Positions 8,268 through 17,889 of a stretch of DNA of 64,000 nt are shown in pieces. The notes below the pieces were generated by a model. The model made no database searches. It saw only the letters and a program-made list of their open reading frames with translations, and was not told where the DNA came from. The stretch is taken from NCBI GenBank assembly GCA_965246935.1, contig CBDFGC010000001.1:62001-126000 (forward strand), written 5' to 3'. The DNA is from JAZKFT01 sp965246935. Lineage in GTDB: Bacteria > Bacteroidota > Bacteroidia > Chitinophagales > Chitinophagaceae. Within the stretch, counting starts at the first letter, position 1, and each line of letters begins with the position of its first letter. A program made the position numbers and the translations under genes.

Positions 8268-8723
8268 CTACGGCATAATAATCAACGACTTACGTTTAGG
8301 TATATCTACCATTTCCACTTCAAAAATCAAATCCTCACCTGCCAGGAAATGATTTGCGTCCAGCAATACCTGCTCCGGTTGCACTTCCAGCACGATTACC
8401 TGCACCGGTTGGCCACTTTCGCTTTGCAGGTTCAACTCCATACCGGGTTCCAGCTTCATATCCGGCGGTATATTTTCCATCGGAAAGGCAATCACGTTTT
8501 CTTCCTGCCATTCGCCATAGCCCTCTACTGCAGGGATGCTGATGGTTTTTTTATCACCAATACTCATGCCTTCCACTCCTTTGTCAAAACCGGCTATCAT
8601 TTGGCCGGCGCCTACTTCAAACTGAAGCGGTTCACGGCCAGCCGATGAATCGAATATTTCACCGTCGGTCGTTTTACCTGTATAATGTACCTGCACGGTA
8701 TCGCCTTTTTTTACTGCTGACAT
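8268..8723 (-). CDS. FKBP-type peptidyl-prolyl cis-trans isomerase (SlyD-like)
   Basis: Catalyses proline isomerisation and acts as a chaperone in the cytoplasm (no signal peptide). The 151 residues hold the FKBP half-domains VQVHYTGKTTDGEIFDSS (11-28) and GQMIAGFDKGVEGMSIGDKK (41-60), with the SlyD-type insert domain between them (about 65-125). The metal-binding His/Cys-rich tail of E. coli SlyD is absent; the protein ends KRKSLIIMP. Probably transcribed with the downstream Ldh_2 gene, though two repeat units separate them. Confidence 0.92.
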   Translation of the reverse strand: MSAVKKGDTVQVHYTGKTTDGEIFDSSAGREPLQFEVGAGQMIAGFDKGVEGMSIGDKKTISIPAVEGYGEWQEENVIAFPMENIPPDMKLEPGMELNLQSESGQPVQVIVLEVQPEQVLLDANHFLAGEDLIFEVEMVDIPKRKSLIIMP

Positions 8724-8839
8724 TTTTTAGAATTTATTTTGAAAATAGTGAGCGGGGCCGAAAATAAGAAGTAGCAACATCTTTACCTGAAATAGGTTTT
8801 ACGATACCAAAAATTGCGGCCAATTTTGATGCAAATGGA

Positions 8840-10171
8840 ATGCTGATGCAAAAAGTATTTTTTCTGATAAGCTTAGTATTTTTAAGTGGCATAGCAGGAT
8901 CGAAGGCAAAAGCCGGAAAACCGGAAAAAAAAATGCCTGTTATACCGGGTGCAGAACGCACAGAACTGTATTTACCCCTGCTAAAAGGTAAATCGGTGGC
9001 CGTTTTTGCCAATCAAACTTCCATGGTTGGCCAAACGCATTTGGTGGATGTGTTATTGAAAAACGGTATTGCCATAAAGAAAATTTTTTCCCCTGAACAC
9101 GGTTTCCGGGGCAATGCTGATGCCGGTGAGCAGGTAGAAAGCAGTATTGATTCAGCCACTGGCTTGCAAATCATTTCCTTGTATGGTGATCACAAGGCAC
9201 CCACCGCTGATGAACTAAAAGATGTGGATGTGCTGTTGTTTGATATCCAGGATGTGGGTGTCCGGTTTTACACCTATATCAGCAGCTTGCAATATTTTAT
9301 TGAAGCAGCTGATGAAAATAAAAAACCCCTGGTGATTTTAGACCGGCCTAATCCTAATGGATTTTATATTGACGGGCCGGTGCTACAGCCAGCATTTAAA
9401 AGTTTCGTAGGCATGCAACCCATACCAGTTGTGTATGGGATGACGATAGGTGAGTATGCCTCGATGCTGGTGGGTGAAGGCCTTTTAAGCACCAGCACCG
9501 GTATGCCTGCTACCATATTCTGGAATTCTAAACCTGCCCGGCTGAAATCTGCAAAATCAAAAGTTCAAAAATCGTATATAATGCTGCCGAATGGGTTTAG
9601 CATTTACGTAGTCCCCTGCAAAAACTACGACCACAATATGGTGTACAACTTGCCGGTGAAGCCATCCCCTAACTTACCCAGTCTGCAAAGCGTTTTATTA
9701 TACCCATCCATTTGCTATTTTGAAGGAACGGAAATTAGCTTGGGCAGGGGAACCGATAAACCCTTTCAACAATTTGGTCATCCGTCTTTTCCGGACACGT
9801 TATATAGTTTTAAACCAGCAAGTCTGCCGGGTGCCAAATCCCCGCCTCTATTGGGTAAAACCTGCTACGGCTATGATTTAAAAAGAGATGCCGGCAAACT
9901 GATTACAACACTAAACGGAAAGATCAACTTGTCTTATCTGCTGAAAGCTTACCAATTGTTTCCGCAAAAGGATAGTTTCTTCGTGCGGCCTAAAAAAGGA
10001 AATCCATCTACCACCGATTATTTTTTTAATAAACTGGCCGGAAATGATGAACTGATGTGGCAAATTTTGAACGGCAAAACCGAGACAGAAATTCGTAAAA
10101 GCTGGGAAACCGGCATCACTGCATTTAAAAAAATCAGGAAGAAGTATTTACTCTATAAGGATTTTTTTTAG
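8840..10171 (+). CDS. Exo-beta-N-acetylmuramidase NamZ family protein (DUF1343)
   Basis: 443 residues beginning with a signal peptide (VFFLISLVFLSGIAGSKA), so exported. The DUF1343 core is clear: VAVFANQTSMVG, FSPEHGFRGNADAGE, PTADELKDVDVLLFDIQDVG (about 127-146), YTYISSLQY, LDRPNPNG, GMTIGEYA, YDHNMVYNLPVKPSPNLPS and FEGTEISLGRGTDKPF. Characterised members (NamZ, CAZy GH171) remove N-acetylmuramic acid from the non-reducing ends of peptidoglycan fragments, which points to cell-wall recycling. ATG 8840 or 8846 are equivalent. Followed by a repeat-bearing gap and then fmt. Confidence 0.9.
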   Translation: MLMQKVFFLISLVFLSGIAGSKAKAGKPEKKMPVIPGAERTELYLPLLKGKSVAVFANQTSMVGQTHLVDVLLKNGIAIKKIFSPEHGFRGNADAGEQVESSIDSATGLQIISLYGDHKAPTADELKDVDVLLFDIQDVGVRFYTYISSLQYFIEAADENKKPLVILDRPNPNGFYIDGPVLQPAFKSFVGMQPIPVVYGMTIGEYASMLVGEGLLSTSTGMPATIFWNSKPARLKSAKSKVQKSYIMLPNGFSIYVVPCKNYDHNMVYNLPVKPSPNLPSLQSVLLYPSICYFEGTEISLGRGTDKPFQQFGHPSFPDTLYSFKPASLPGAKSPPLLGKTCYGYDLKRDAGKLITTLNGKINLSYLLKAYQLFPQKDSFFVRPKKGNPSTTDYFFNKLAGNDELMWQILNGKTETEIRKSWETGITAFKKIRKKYLLYKDFF

Positions 10172-10183
10172 TTCGCTCACTCA

Positions 10184-10342
10184 CAAGTTCACAAGTTTAC
10201 CCGTTCTCATCATTCATCTTTGTTAACTAAAAATAACTCATTTCATTTCAAGCTTAGTAATTTTAAATATATAATATACTGTTTACAGGTATTTAACAAA
10301 CAGGCTAATTAACGTGTGAACAAGTGAACATGTAAACGAGCA
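10184..10342. repeat. Degenerate tandem/inverted repeats of the 'ttcacaagtt' type
   Basis: cactcacaagttcacaagtt at 10182-10201 is a short degenerate tandem repeat; cgtgtgaacaagtgaacatg at about 10313-10332 is its inverted counterpart, ending seven bases before the fmt start at 10349. The intervening stretch is AT-rich and holds no gene. Confidence 0.55.
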
Positions 10343-10348
10343 AACCTT

Positions 10349-11356
10349 ATGACATCTCCCCGCATTATATTTTTAGGCACACCGGAATTTGCAGTAGCAT
10401 CGTTGGACGCTTTGTACCAGGCCGCTTACCGGATTGTGGCTGTGGTAACTGCTCCTGACAAACCTGCCGGCCGGGGTATGCAGTTACAGCAAAGTGCGGT
10501 AAAGAAGTACGCATTAGAAAAAAGCATCCCTGTGTTGCAACCCGAAAAGCTCAAAAACCAGGTATTCCTGGACGAATTAAAAAGCTACCAGGCAGATATA
10601 CAGGTAGTAGTAGCATTTCGTATGTTGCCGGAAGTTGTTTGGAATATGCCATCTATGGGAACGGTAAATTTACATGGCTCGTTACTACCGGAATACCGTG
10701 GGGCAGCACCCATTAACTGGGCCATCATTAACGGCGAAACGGAAACTGGTGTTACTACGTTCAAATTGCAGCAACAAATTGATACCGGTAATATATTGTT
10801 ACAGGAAAGAATTACAATTAGCGAAACGGATACCGCCGGCACACTCCATGATACGATGAAGGAAGTGGGCGCCCGGTTGCTGGTACGAACAATTGAAGGA
10901 TTGCTTGATGGAAGCATTGAGGAACAGCCGCAGTTAGCGGTCAGTAGCGAACAGTTAGTAGCACTGAGTCTGCAGTCGAAAGATAATGGTGCAATTTCTG
11001 ACTTCCGGTCTTCCGGACTTCCAGACTTCCAGACTCCTTTAAAACATGCACCCAAAATTTTTACCGACACCTGCCGGATTGATTGGACCAATACCTGTGA
11101 ATCTATTTATAACCTGACCCGGGGTCTAAGCCCTTTTCCTGGCGCTTTTACCTACCTACATGGAAAGGTGTTAAAAATCTATATGTCAAAAAAAGAGGTT
11201 ACCGTTCATCATAACGAACCGGGCAGTTACGATACAGATGGAAAAAACTTTTTTAAATTCGCCTGCGCCAATGGTTTTATTCACGTTACAGATATACAGC
11301 CGGAAGGCAAACGAAGAATGACTATTGAGGAATTTTTACGAGGATATCGAGGATAA
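10349..11356 (+). CDS. fmt: Methionyl-tRNA formyltransferase with a repeat-derived insert
   Basis: Formylates Met-tRNAfMet for translation initiation. 335 residues, somewhat longer than the usual 305-320. N-terminal formyltransferase domain with IIFLGTPEFAVASLDAL (5-21), the 10-formyl-THF and catalytic region NLHGSLLPEYRGAAPINWAI (about 107-126, with His and the SLLP loop) and GVTTFKLQQQIDTGNIL. The C-terminal domain begins APKIFTDTCRIDW. Between EEQPQ (about 195) and LKHAPKI there are about 35 extra residues that the family lacks, encoded by 10936-11040 and made of repeat sequence. The catalytic domain is intact, so the protein is probably functional. Confidence 0.95.
   Translation: MTSPRIIFLGTPEFAVASLDALYQAAYRIVAVVTAPDKPAGRGMQLQQSAVKKYALEKSIPVLQPEKLKNQVFLDELKSYQADIQVVVAFRMLPEVVWNMPSMGTVNLHGSLLPEYRGAAPINWAIINGETETGVTTFKLQQQIDTGNILLQERITISETDTAGTLHDTMKEVGARLLVRTIEGLLDGSIEEQPQLAVSSEQLVALSLQSKDNGAISDFRSSGLPDFQTPLKHAPKIFTDTCRIDWTNTCESIYNLTRGLSPFPGAFTYLHGKVLKIYMSKKEVTVHHNEPGSYDTDGKNFFKFACANGFIHVTDIQPEGKRRMTIEEFLRGYRG
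10936..11040 (+). repeat. Repeat-derived in-frame insert inside fmt
   Basis: Two degenerate tandem tracts: ttagcggtcagtagcgaaca (from 10936) and cttccggtcttccggacttc (from about 11004, continuing as ccagacttccagactcc). The second matches in kind the 'gtccggaag' repeats found between genes at 22680-22726, 29125-29160 and 29229-29264. The length is a multiple of three in effect, since the Fmt frame continues normally. Confidence 0.7.
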
Positions 11357-11500
11357 TATTTTGTTGTGGCGTTCCACAGCCGTTCGTTTCTAAATGTGCT
11401 ATGCCTTGTTTGCGTGTTTAAGTTTCTCTATTTCGTGTTACAAATAGTCTGTAACAGGTATGGGTCAGCTTCTTACAGAATAAACTGGTATGGGTATTAA

Positions 11501-11818
11501 TTAAGCCAATGCCGTAGGGCCACCAAACGTCAGGGGTATTTCAACAGCTTCTAAATCTTTGATAACGCCATGCCCATCTTCATAACGGCTAACGTTTTCC
11601 ATTAACGCTTTCATAAACCGCTTCGCATGTTGCGGCGTCATAATCAGCCGGCTTTTCACTTTGCTTTTAGGAGTACCCGGCATTACGTTTACAAAATCTA
11701 TCACAAATTCGGCATGGCTATGTGTGATAATAGCCAGATTAGCGTACTGACCTTCCGAAATTTCTTCGGAGATTTCGATATTCAGTTGGTTATTCTGATT
11801 TTGATTTGGTTCGCTCAT
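11501..11818 (-). CDS. DUF3467 domain protein
   Basis: 105 residues, cytoplasmic. It matches the DUF3467 pattern: an Asn/Gln-rich start, IEISEEISEGQYANLAII (about 15-32), HAEFVIDFVNVMPG and KVKSRLIMTPQHAKRFMKAL. The family is a widespread small protein of unknown function in Bacteroidota. The gene is monocistronic with a good promoter (TTG, 23-base spacer, TATGTTTG), and the stop is followed by a repeat-poor gap before fmt. Confidence 0.88.
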   Translation of the reverse strand: MSEPNQNQNNQLNIEISEEISEGQYANLAIITHSHAEFVIDFVNVMPGTPKSKVKSRLIMTPQHAKRFMKALMENVSRYEDGHGVIKDLEAVEIPLTFGGPTALA

Positions 11819-11840
11819 GGAGGGAGGATATTTTGGGGTG

Positions 11841-11874
11841 CAAACATAAAGGCAAATTATTTGCTAAGTGGCAA
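11841..11874 (-). promoter_or_regulatory. Promoter for the DUF3467 gene
   Basis: On the minus strand TTG (11872-11874) is followed after 23 bases by TATGTTTG (11841-11848), matching the Bacteroidota -33/-7 pattern. The start codon is 22 bases downstream of the -7 element. Confidence 0.55.
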
Positions 11875-11891
11875 GGTTTCATAAAATAAAC

Positions 11892-11920
11892 AAGCCGTCC
11901 TGACTGAGTCGGAACGGCTT
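11892..11920 (-). terminator. Intrinsic terminator of the SusC-SusD operon
   Basis: Minus-strand hairpin AAGCCGTTCCGAC / GTCAGGACGGCTT (11892-11920) with a T-rich run behind it, starting about 20 bases after the stop of the last operon gene at 11939. Confidence 0.7.
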
Positions 11921-11938
11921 TAATGTTTTATTAATCGA

Positions 11939-12835
11939 TTAACGGGGCCGTAAATATTTCAGGGTATCTGTTGCCAATCGTTGGGTAGGCCCGGCATTCC
12001 AGGTAAAAGAAATATAAAAAGTTTTGGTTGCAGGATCATATCTGTTGTTATAGCCGGGTGCATTACCTAACGGTGTTGCCAATGGCGGGGTTATCGGATC
12101 GGCTGATACAGTCACAGCATTAGTTGATGGATTTACATCCAGTTTCGGATAGCCAATTCCTACATTCGATCCATCCGCCCAATGCTGCAGATCGTCGAAT
12201 TCAACCGCTGTGGCCGTTACTGTTACCAATGGCATTTCATATGTTGGAATGGTTCCTGATAGAGCTGCGTCTCCGGCTCTTAAAGCAGTTCCTTTTAAAC
12301 TATAAATACCATCATATTGATTCAATGCACTTAACTCTACTACCAGATGGGTTTGACTGTTATCACTGTGTACTACAGCGCCATCGCCGCTTACGCTGAA
12401 AATAGATATACCAAAAGCAGAACTGCCACCAGAAAGCTTTGACGGATTGATTTCAAAATGCACAGTTGCAGTCCGTGCCCCTTTTGCAATTACAACTTCT
12501 GTTTGTTCAAATTTATAAGCAGTGATGGGAACTGGTGAAAGGGCAGTACCGTTGATGGTATTATATTCATATACTGCATTATCATCTTTTATCAGCTTTA
12601 CGGTAATTGGCCCATTGGCAGTTCCGGTGGTATTCGCCAGTTTTATTTCGTACTCAACGGGAACAAAGTTGTTACCTAACGTAAGATTTATTTTCTGGTA
12701 CCCTTCATAATTATTGAAAGATACCATTTTGGCGCCTGAGTATGTTACGTCGTCTACGCCGGTGATTACATTTTTCTTACATGAAAAAAGGATGAGAGCA
12801 CTGACACTTACAATTATTAATTTATTTAGTTTCAT
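11939..12835 (-). CDS. SusCD-associated surface lipoprotein with DUF1735-like domain
   Basis: 298 residues with a lipoprotein signal (IIVSVSALILFSC, Cys at about 19), so anchored in the outer membrane. The N-terminal half (about 35-165) has the pattern of the DUF1735/BT_3987 beta-sandwich found at the start of many SusCD-linked lipoproteins: YEIKLANTTGTANGPITV, AYKFEQTEVVIAKGARTATV. The C-terminal half (about 170-298) resembles the DUF4361-type beta domain. Such proteins bind ligand beside SusD. It is the third and last gene of the operon, 59 bases after SusD. Confidence 0.75.
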   Translation of the reverse strand: MKLNKLIIVSVSALILFSCKKNVITGVDDVTYSGAKMVSFNNYEGYQKINLTLGNNFVPVEYEIKLANTTGTANGPITVKLIKDDNAVYEYNTINGTALSPVPITAYKFEQTEVVIAKGARTATVHFEINPSKLSGGSSAFGISIFSVSGDGAVVHSDNSQTHLVVELSALNQYDGIYSLKGTALRAGDAALSGTIPTYEMPLVTVTATAVEFDDLQHWADGSNVGIGYPKLDVNPSTNAVTVSADPITPPLATPLGNAPGYNNRYDPATKTFYISFTWNAGPTQRLATDTLKYLRPR

Positions 12836-12894
12836 TACTTTCTGTTTGATGTTGTTTTCGCAAAATTTGTCGATAGTTTAGAATGATAGGGATG

Positions 12895-14412
12895 CTATTT
12901 ATCCCACCAAACTCTTGCAATATGGGTATCGCCACCAGTTAAGCCATTAGCTGCCGCCTGGTAATTAGCAGGGTTTAGCTGAATTTCTGTATCGGGGTAG
13001 GCATACCTGCGTGGTATTTGTTTACTGACGTTCACAGCGTTTGGAGTTGGGGTTAACGCCGGGTAGCCGGTGCGGCGCCATTCAAACCAGGGCTCGTGGC
13101 CTTTTGGAAACAAGGCAACCCATTTTTGCTGACCTATTTTAGCCGCTAAGTTAGTTGCCGGATCCACAGTAGATTGTGTAATGTAAGTAGTAAATTGAGC
13201 AGGGGTATACGTTAAGCCCCATTCGTCCCAGGAAAGTTTAATGGCCTGCTGATAACTTGACGGGGCATCCGTTGTTGCACCAATCCAACCTTTTTGCTCA
13301 GCTTCCGCTTTGCTAAACCACATTTGTGATGCTGAGATAAAAATACCATCCATGCCATTATAGTTAACGAGCGTTGAGCTTGATCCGGTGAATTTCCACC
13401 CGGTAATTTTTACACCAATCCGGCTATAATCAGTGGTAAATGAGGTTAAAGAATTACGGTCAAGACCATAAGGAATACCTACATAATTACCTAACAGATT
13501 TGGTTGTGCATACACCGGTAGCCGGGGATCATTCGTATTTTTCAAATAATTAATCATCACATCCGATACACTATAATCATCCCGCCCATTATTTAAATTG
13601 CTCCAGGGGCTGCAATAGGTAGCATTGTTTAAATATTTGTAGGCTGCGTTATCTGCATTAGTCGAAATATAACCGGCTGCATCGCTGTAGGCTGCTGCAA
13701 ATTCTGCTTTTCCTGTTACAGCATCCACTTTCGATAAGCGAAGGGCCAGAATCATTCGGAGTGAATTGGCAAACTTTTTCCACTTCGCCGGATTACCACT
13801 ATATAATTGATCACCGGTAGCTGCCGTGCCGCCGTCGAACTGAGCAGATGCTTCTTTTAATTCTTTAAATAAGTCGGCATAAATCGCCTGCTGTTTGTCA
13901 TATGAGGGAATCCTGTTAGTACCAGTCAACGCCTGAGAGTAAGGAACATCACCCCACCGGTCTGTTACAATAGAGAAAAGATACGCCTTCAGGATGCGGG
14001 CAATGGCTGCCTGGTTTTTATTAGATCCATTTGCGGTAACCCGTGAATCCGATGCTAAACCTTCCGTAGTGTTGTATTTAACAATCGTATATAAATCTTC
14101 CAGCGGGCCTGAGTACCAAAGATCCCAGGATGCCCTGGTGGTAGAGTACAGAGAAGGTTCAGGATACTGGCTTAGCGACAGGTACTGAACATAGAGCGCT
14201 GTTTCTGTATTGAAAACTGTTTTCCCGGTTACGGTAGCGCCTGTATAGCCTGCATCCGCCATTGAGTTCAATGCGTTGGAAAGCAGGTTAGCCGTATTTG
14301 GAAAAGCACTCACATTCGGATCCGGGCTAATGTTTGTTTCCGCAAACTTTTTGTCGCAGCCTCCGGCTACGAATGAGCTTCCTATCAGGAAATATAAAAA
14401 GAGTTTTTTCAT
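12895..14412 (-). CDS. SusD/RagB-like outer-membrane nutrient-binding lipoprotein
   Basis: 505 residues. Lipoprotein signal ending SSFVAGGC (Cys 19), then the TPR-rich SusD fold: AIARILKAYLFSIVTDRWGDVPYSQAL (about 131-157) is the conserved SusD core, with KQQAIYADLFKELKEA and KFANSLRMILALRLS in the neighbouring helices, and FPKGHEPWFEWRRTGYP (about 445-461) near the C-terminus. It forms the lid of the SusC channel and captures the ligand at the cell surface. It directly follows susC (29 bases). The ligand cannot be named; no glycanase is in the operon, so a peptide or other substrate is possible. Confidence 0.93.
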   Translation of the reverse strand: MKKLFLYFLIGSSFVAGGCDKKFAETNISPDPNVSAFPNTANLLSNALNSMADAGYTGATVTGKTVFNTETALYVQYLSLSQYPEPSLYSTTRASWDLWYSGPLEDLYTIVKYNTTEGLASDSRVTANGSNKNQAAIARILKAYLFSIVTDRWGDVPYSQALTGTNRIPSYDKQQAIYADLFKELKEASAQFDGGTAATGDQLYSGNPAKWKKFANSLRMILALRLSKVDAVTGKAEFAAAYSDAAGYISTNADNAAYKYLNNATYCSPWSNLNNGRDDYSVSDVMINYLKNTNDPRLPVYAQPNLLGNYVGIPYGLDRNSLTSFTTDYSRIGVKITGWKFTGSSSTLVNYNGMDGIFISASQMWFSKAEAEQKGWIGATTDAPSSYQQAIKLSWDEWGLTYTPAQFTTYITQSTVDPATNLAAKIGQQKWVALFPKGHEPWFEWRRTGYPALTPTPNAVNVSKQIPRRYAYPDTEIQLNPANYQAAANGLTGGDTHIARVWWDK

Positions 14413-14441
14413 TATAGATGTATGTATTACAAAAGTCTGTT

Positions 14442-17400
14442 TTAGAATCTGAATTTCAGGTTAACGCCAAGTGAACGGATACCGGGTAACTGGCCTGCTT
14501 CTCCATAAGTTTGTGAAATCTCAGATGGGTCAAAATCACGGTTGGTAGCATAAATAAGCCATGGATTACGGGCTACTACCGATACAAAAGCGCTTTTAGC
14601 CCATTTCCAACCCCATTTACTTACCGGCAGGGTATACCCCAAACTAACTTCCCGTACCTTCAGGTAGCTGGCATCGAATACAGACATATCGGCGATACCA
14701 CCGCTATTCCCGTTCTGGTGAAAATAGTCATATCCGTTTACATATGTATCGTACGGCTTACCATCTTCCCGCACGCCAAATACGTGTACACCGCCACCGG
14801 CAGATACATCATCCCGAACGTTTTTACCTCTGTCGTTTGTGGCTGCTGTTTTTTCATACAACCCTGAGTAAGTTCCCCAAAAATCGGACAGCGAGAAATA
14901 CTTACCCCCCTGCTGAAAATCAAACGAAAAAGCCAGTGATAAACCCTTGTAGGTGAACTGGTTGAAAACACCACCTGTATAATTTGGAATAACACTTCCG
15001 AACAAAACGTTATCCTGTGTCTGATACGTGCCATCTGCGTTTAATACCGGTAATCCATTAATTCTTTTGATACCAACGCCTCTTAGCTGTCCCCAGTTTT
15101 GCCCTTCGATATGATAGACCTGAGGCAATGGAATACCCTGAAATTGCGGAGCTGAACTAAGCCTTGGAGAAGTTACCAACAGTATTTTTGTTTCCTCAGA
15201 TATTTTATCAACAAAAGAATTATAAGTAGACCAGTTAAAGGTAATATCCCAGGAAAATGCTTTTGTCTGAACCGGCTTATAGTCTGCCTGAAACTCGATT
15301 CCTTTTCTGGTTACCTGGCCTGCGTTAAATGTATAAGAACTATATCCGCTGGCGGTAGATACCTGCGTGCGAACAATCTCATCTTTCCTTTTTTCCCTGA
15401 AAACAGTAATATTCAGGCCAAGCTTGTCTCTGAAAAACCGGGTTTCCAAACCCGCCTCGTACTCAGTAGTTTTGGCCGCTTTCACATTGGGGTCAACGTT
15501 ACTGTTTGGCACGGCAGACAAATAATAATTTTGATAGGGAACATTTTGCCTGGTATAAACCAGGTTGGTGGCATAAGAACCCAGATAAGTATTGATACCA
15601 TTATCACCAGCAGTAGCGCTGGCAAGTCTTATTTTTCCATAGCTTAACTCGGGTATTATTTTTTTCATTTGGTCGGAGAAAACATAGCTTACACCTAAAG
15701 AGCCGTAGCCAAACGCATTATTCTGAACGGGTAGATTAGAAGCAACATCCAGCCGGTAGGATCCATCCAAAAACAAAAAATCTTTATATCCGACAGTGCT
15801 TCTGGCAAATCCGCTTATAATTTTATAATCACCATAAGTTGCCCCTAAAGTAGCAGCACTGGCAGAGTTGGAAATATCAAATACATCCGGTTTTGTTAAG
15901 CCACCTGCCGTTAACCGGCTGCTATCTCTGGTCTTGGTTGTGAGGTAATTACCACCTGCCAATACATCCAGCGAAAAGTCGCCGAAGGTCTTTTTATAGG
16001 TTGATATCAGCTCTATGTTGTGTTCAGTATATTTTGTATTATCGTTTTGATATGCACTTAAAATACCGGATTGGGCTGCACTGTTTTCAATAATAAAGGG
16101 TGTTTTCGCTTCAAATTTTGTGGTCCTGTAATTAAGCCGGTAGGTACCGGTAACATCCCAGTCTTTGGTAATTTTATAACGCAATGAGGCATTCCCGTAA
16201 ACCCGCTGGCGATGATCGTCATTTGTATTATATTTAAGGTAGCTGTAGTGGTTGTACCAGTAGTTTCCCTTTAAATAACTTCCGGTAGTAGCAGTCGAAG
16301 TAGCGCCTGGGTTAGTATGATTCCAGCTAACCAGAGTACCTATCGGACTTTTAAAATCTTGTAACTCCTTTAGTATGTTAATATCAATGTCCCGGTGAAA
16401 CCATTGGTTAAACGTGCCCGATGTCTGGTTTGAATAAGCATCGTCAAAATCTCCTTTTACCAGTTCATTACTATAATTCGCATTTACACTCAATGTAAGC
16501 TTTGGTAAAATATCCCAGCTTTCCTGGGTAGAAATCAAATGCTTATCTTGACTGCTATATGGTAAAATACCCTGATGGTTCATATAGGTATAACCAACAC
16601 GGGCCGTTACATTTTTCCATCCTTTTGAAATGTTGATATTATTATTGGCAAAAATTCCTACATCATAAAAGTCACGGATATTATTAGGCTGAGGGGTAGC
16701 AGTTGTCGTTTTAAAAGCGTATTTACTGCCGGGATACCATGCATACCAGGGAATATATTCCGTACCGTCGATTTTTGGTCCCCAACTGGCATCATCCGAG
16801 TAATCAGGATATTTTTTTCCGTTAAATACGCTCCACTCAGCAGGGTTTACGCCAGCTTTATAATTAAATATCTGCCAGTTAGCAACACCACCGCCCATAT
16901 AACTATTTTGATAAGCAGGCAGTGTTCCTACTTTTTCAAACGTAGTGGTTTGATTAAATTCAATATCTACCCCCTTGGAATTTTTACGGGCTTTTTTGGT
17001 AGTAATTAAAATAACCCCACCGGTAGCACGGGTACCATACAAAGCCGTGGCACTACGGCCCTTTAAGACCGTAATACTTTCTATATCATCCTGGTTAATA
17101 TCCGTTACGTTGGTCAGAATGGTGCCATCCACTACATAAATAGCATTTACATCTCCCAAACCACCTACACCCCGAATGCGGACTCCGCCCGGAGAACCGA
17201 GTTTGGAACCGGCCTGACCTACTACCTGAATACCTGCTACTTTACCTGCCAGTGCAGTTGTTATATCCGGCTCTCTTGTTTGTGTAAGGCGGGCAGCAGA
17301 TACCGTTTGTGCAGCATAAGGCGTGGATTTAGCTGATCTTCTTACACCTAAGGCGGAAACAACGACGTTGCTTAGTTCTGTATTTCCTTTTACCAGCGAT

Positions 17401-17681
17401 ACATTCAACGTTGTTTGATTGTCTGAAATGGTGATTTCTTTATTTTGAGAGCCCGCAGCACTGATAATTAAAATGGTTCCGCTTTTTACTTCAATCCGGA
17501 AATTGCCATTTGCATCGGCAGCCACACCGCCTTTCCCATTCTTCACTTTCACGGAAGCAAACGCAACAGGCTGACCACTCTCGTCTGTTATCGTGCCTGT
17601 TACGATCCTGCTTTGGGCGAGTGCCAGCGTAGCGCTTAGCACAAGCATCACCATCATAAGTGCAACTTTTCTCATACGCAT
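14442..17681 (-). CDS. SusC/RagA-family TonB-dependent outer-membrane transporter
   Basis: 1079 residues. Signal peptide (VALMMVMLVLSATLALAQ), N-terminal carboxypeptidase-regulatory-like domain (about 23-105, GTITDESGQPVAFASVKVKN), then the plug domain with LAGKVAGIQVVGQAGSKLGS, IRGVGGLGDVNAIYVVDG and the SusC signature ITVLKGRSATALYGTRATGG (about 202-221), followed by a long beta-barrel ending LGVNLKFRF. TonB-powered import of the ligand bound by the SusD partner. First gene of a three-gene operon; no anti-sigma/sigma pair is adjacent. Confidence 0.96.
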   Translation of the reverse strand: MRMRKVALMMVMLVLSATLALAQSRIVTGTITDESGQPVAFASVKVKNGKGGVAADANGNFRIEVKSGTILIISAAGSQNKEITISDNQTTLNVSLVKGNTELSNVVVSALGVRRSAKSTPYAAQTVSAARLTQTREPDITTALAGKVAGIQVVGQAGSKLGSPGGVRIRGVGGLGDVNAIYVVDGTILTNVTDINQDDIESITVLKGRSATALYGTRATGGVILITTKKARKNSKGVDIEFNQTTTFEKVGTLPAYQNSYMGGGVANWQIFNYKAGVNPAEWSVFNGKKYPDYSDDASWGPKIDGTEYIPWYAWYPGSKYAFKTTTATPQPNNIRDFYDVGIFANNNINISKGWKNVTARVGYTYMNHQGILPYSSQDKHLISTQESWDILPKLTLSVNANYSNELVKGDFDDAYSNQTSGTFNQWFHRDIDINILKELQDFKSPIGTLVSWNHTNPGATSTATTGSYLKGNYWYNHYSYLKYNTNDDHRQRVYGNASLRYKITKDWDVTGTYRLNYRTTKFEAKTPFIIENSAAQSGILSAYQNDNTKYTEHNIELISTYKKTFGDFSLDVLAGGNYLTTKTRDSSRLTAGGLTKPDVFDISNSASAATLGATYGDYKIISGFARSTVGYKDFLFLDGSYRLDVASNLPVQNNAFGYGSLGVSYVFSDQMKKIIPELSYGKIRLASATAGDNGINTYLGSYATNLVYTRQNVPYQNYYLSAVPNSNVDPNVKAAKTTEYEAGLETRFFRDKLGLNITVFREKRKDEIVRTQVSTASGYSSYTFNAGQVTRKGIEFQADYKPVQTKAFSWDITFNWSTYNSFVDKISEETKILLVTSPRLSSAPQFQGIPLPQVYHIEGQNWGQLRGVGIKRINGLPVLNADGTYQTQDNVLFGSVIPNYTGGVFNQFTYKGLSLAFSFDFQQGGKYFSLSDFWGTYSGLYEKTAATNDRGKNVRDDVSAGGGVHVFGVREDGKPYDTYVNGYDYFHQNGNSGGIADMSVFDASYLKVREVSLGYTLPVSKWGWKWAKSAFVSVVARNPWLIYATNRDFDPSEISQTYGEAGQLPGIRSLGVNLKFRF

Positions 17682-17773
17682 TATTTAAATTTTTTAACTT
17701 GGTAAATGTAAAGGAATTATAAATAAAACGTTAAAACCGGGTCGGCTCTGACATGTAGAAAATGAAATTTTAC

Positions 17774-17789
17774 GTGTGTATCAACACAC
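17774..17789. terminator. Small symmetrical hairpin between susC and the beta-barrel gene
   Basis: GTGTGT-ATCA-ACACAC at 17774-17789, followed on the plus strand by ATATTTTT. On the minus strand it would end transcription of the 17890 gene before the susC promoter. The stem is only 6 bp. Confidence 0.4.
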
Positions 17790-17889
17790 ATATTTTTCAA
17801 CGAAATATTACATAACCCCTTCTTCCTTAGGCTTAGGACAACGGTTCAGTAACGTCTGCTGCATTTTTGACGCTAAAACTCCTCATTAC

